Part shown: piece after piece, positions 63,986 through 64,000 of the stretch | How the letters are laid out: each line of letters opens with the position of its first letter | How positions within the stretch are numbered: position 1 is the stretch's first letter | Source: DASUNQ01 sp035536455 | GTDB lineage: Bacteria; Acidobacteriota; Thermoanaerobaculia; Multivoradales; UBA5704 | Length of the DNA: 64,000 nucleotides | Direction: 5' to 3' | Assembly (NCBI GenBank): GCA_035536455.1 | Contig: DATLOC010000060.1 | Coordinates: 55,619-119,618 of the forward strand | Notes under the pieces: generated by a model | Told to the model about the DNA's origin: nothing | The model's database searches: none | What the model saw: only the letters and a program-made list of their open reading frames with translations | Position numbers and translations under genes: made by a program

Positions 63986-64000
63986 GCATCCTCATCGACC
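63982..64000 (+). CDS. sucD: Succinyl-CoA synthetase alpha subunit, 3' end missing
   Basis: Only the first six codons are in the window, beginning GTG 63982 in a GTGA overlap with sucC: (M)SILID, identical to the usual SucD start. The rest continues past base 64000. Confidence 0.85.

Overview
The window is GC-rich bacterial DNA (about 70% G+C) made of two parts. Bases 1 to about 30,650 are the right-hand part of a prophage, and bases about 30,650 to 64,000 are host chromosome. The host is most likely a member of the Acidobacteriota (perhaps Thermoanaerobaculia-like). I infer this from the mix of a PEGA-type Ser/Thr kinase, paired M16 peptidases, DUF6265, DUF885 and DUF5818-like proteins, a lactate-dehydrogenase-type malate dehydrogenase and an aryl-polyene-like cluster. 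No 16S gene or other marker fixes the taxon.

Prophage layout: tail proteins come first (tape-measure-like partial gene, coiled-coil protein, tail fibre, large baseplate proteins; 1-10,741). A lysis block follows (holin candidates, a spanin-like coiled-coil protein, an SleB-type cell wall hydrolase; 10,747-12,995). Next is a lower-GC accessory block of morons (lipoprotein, small proteins, TPR protein; 12,992-15,625), then a divergent repressor/Cro-like switch with a palindromic operator and a promoter that appears to give a leaderless mRNA (15,560-16,381). A run of small early genes, a double-HTH protein and a Cys-rich lipoprotein precede the replication module: a putative initiator with an iteron cluster inside its gene, a DnaC-like loader and a DnaB helicase (21,280-24,390). 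After this come a large unknown protein, recombinase-like genes, a ParB-like protein and a large serine integrase that ends inside a tRNA-Ala(CGC) gene, the right attachment site. Head and packaging genes would lie left of the window. Most genes overlap by 4 bases (GTGA, ATGA, TTGA), so translation is tightly coupled.

Host part: DUF883-like and other small membrane proteins, a metallophosphoesterase, a membrane Ser/Thr kinase, an active/inactive M16 peptidase pair and a DUF6265 protein. The next 15 kb (37,652-52,605) form an aryl-polyene/flexirubin-type lipid pigment cluster in three transcription units. The minus-strand unit is AMP ligase, polysaccharide deacetylase and DUF2062-methyltransferase. 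The divergent plus-strand unit is ACP, ketosynthase, chain-length-factor-like ketosynthase, glycosyltransferase, ketoreductase, MMPL exporter and acyltransferase. The opposing minus-strand unit is a secreted protein, a halogenase-like flavoprotein and a fused two-domain dehydratase. The likely flow is: the ligase loads an aryl starter on the ACP; KS/CLF, KR and the dehydratase build the polyene; the acyltransferase and glycosyltransferase attach it to a lipid or sugar; MMPL exports it.

The right end is housekeeping: ApaH-like phosphatase, DUF885 metalloprotein, cobalamin adenosyltransferase, OB-fold secreted protein, phosphoglycolate phosphatase, cytidine deaminase, then a TCA group (icd, mdh, sucC, start of sucD). 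Between mdh and sucC sits a SpoIIE-type phosphatase gene carrying two separate frameshifts. No stretch longer than 300 bases lacks a gene.
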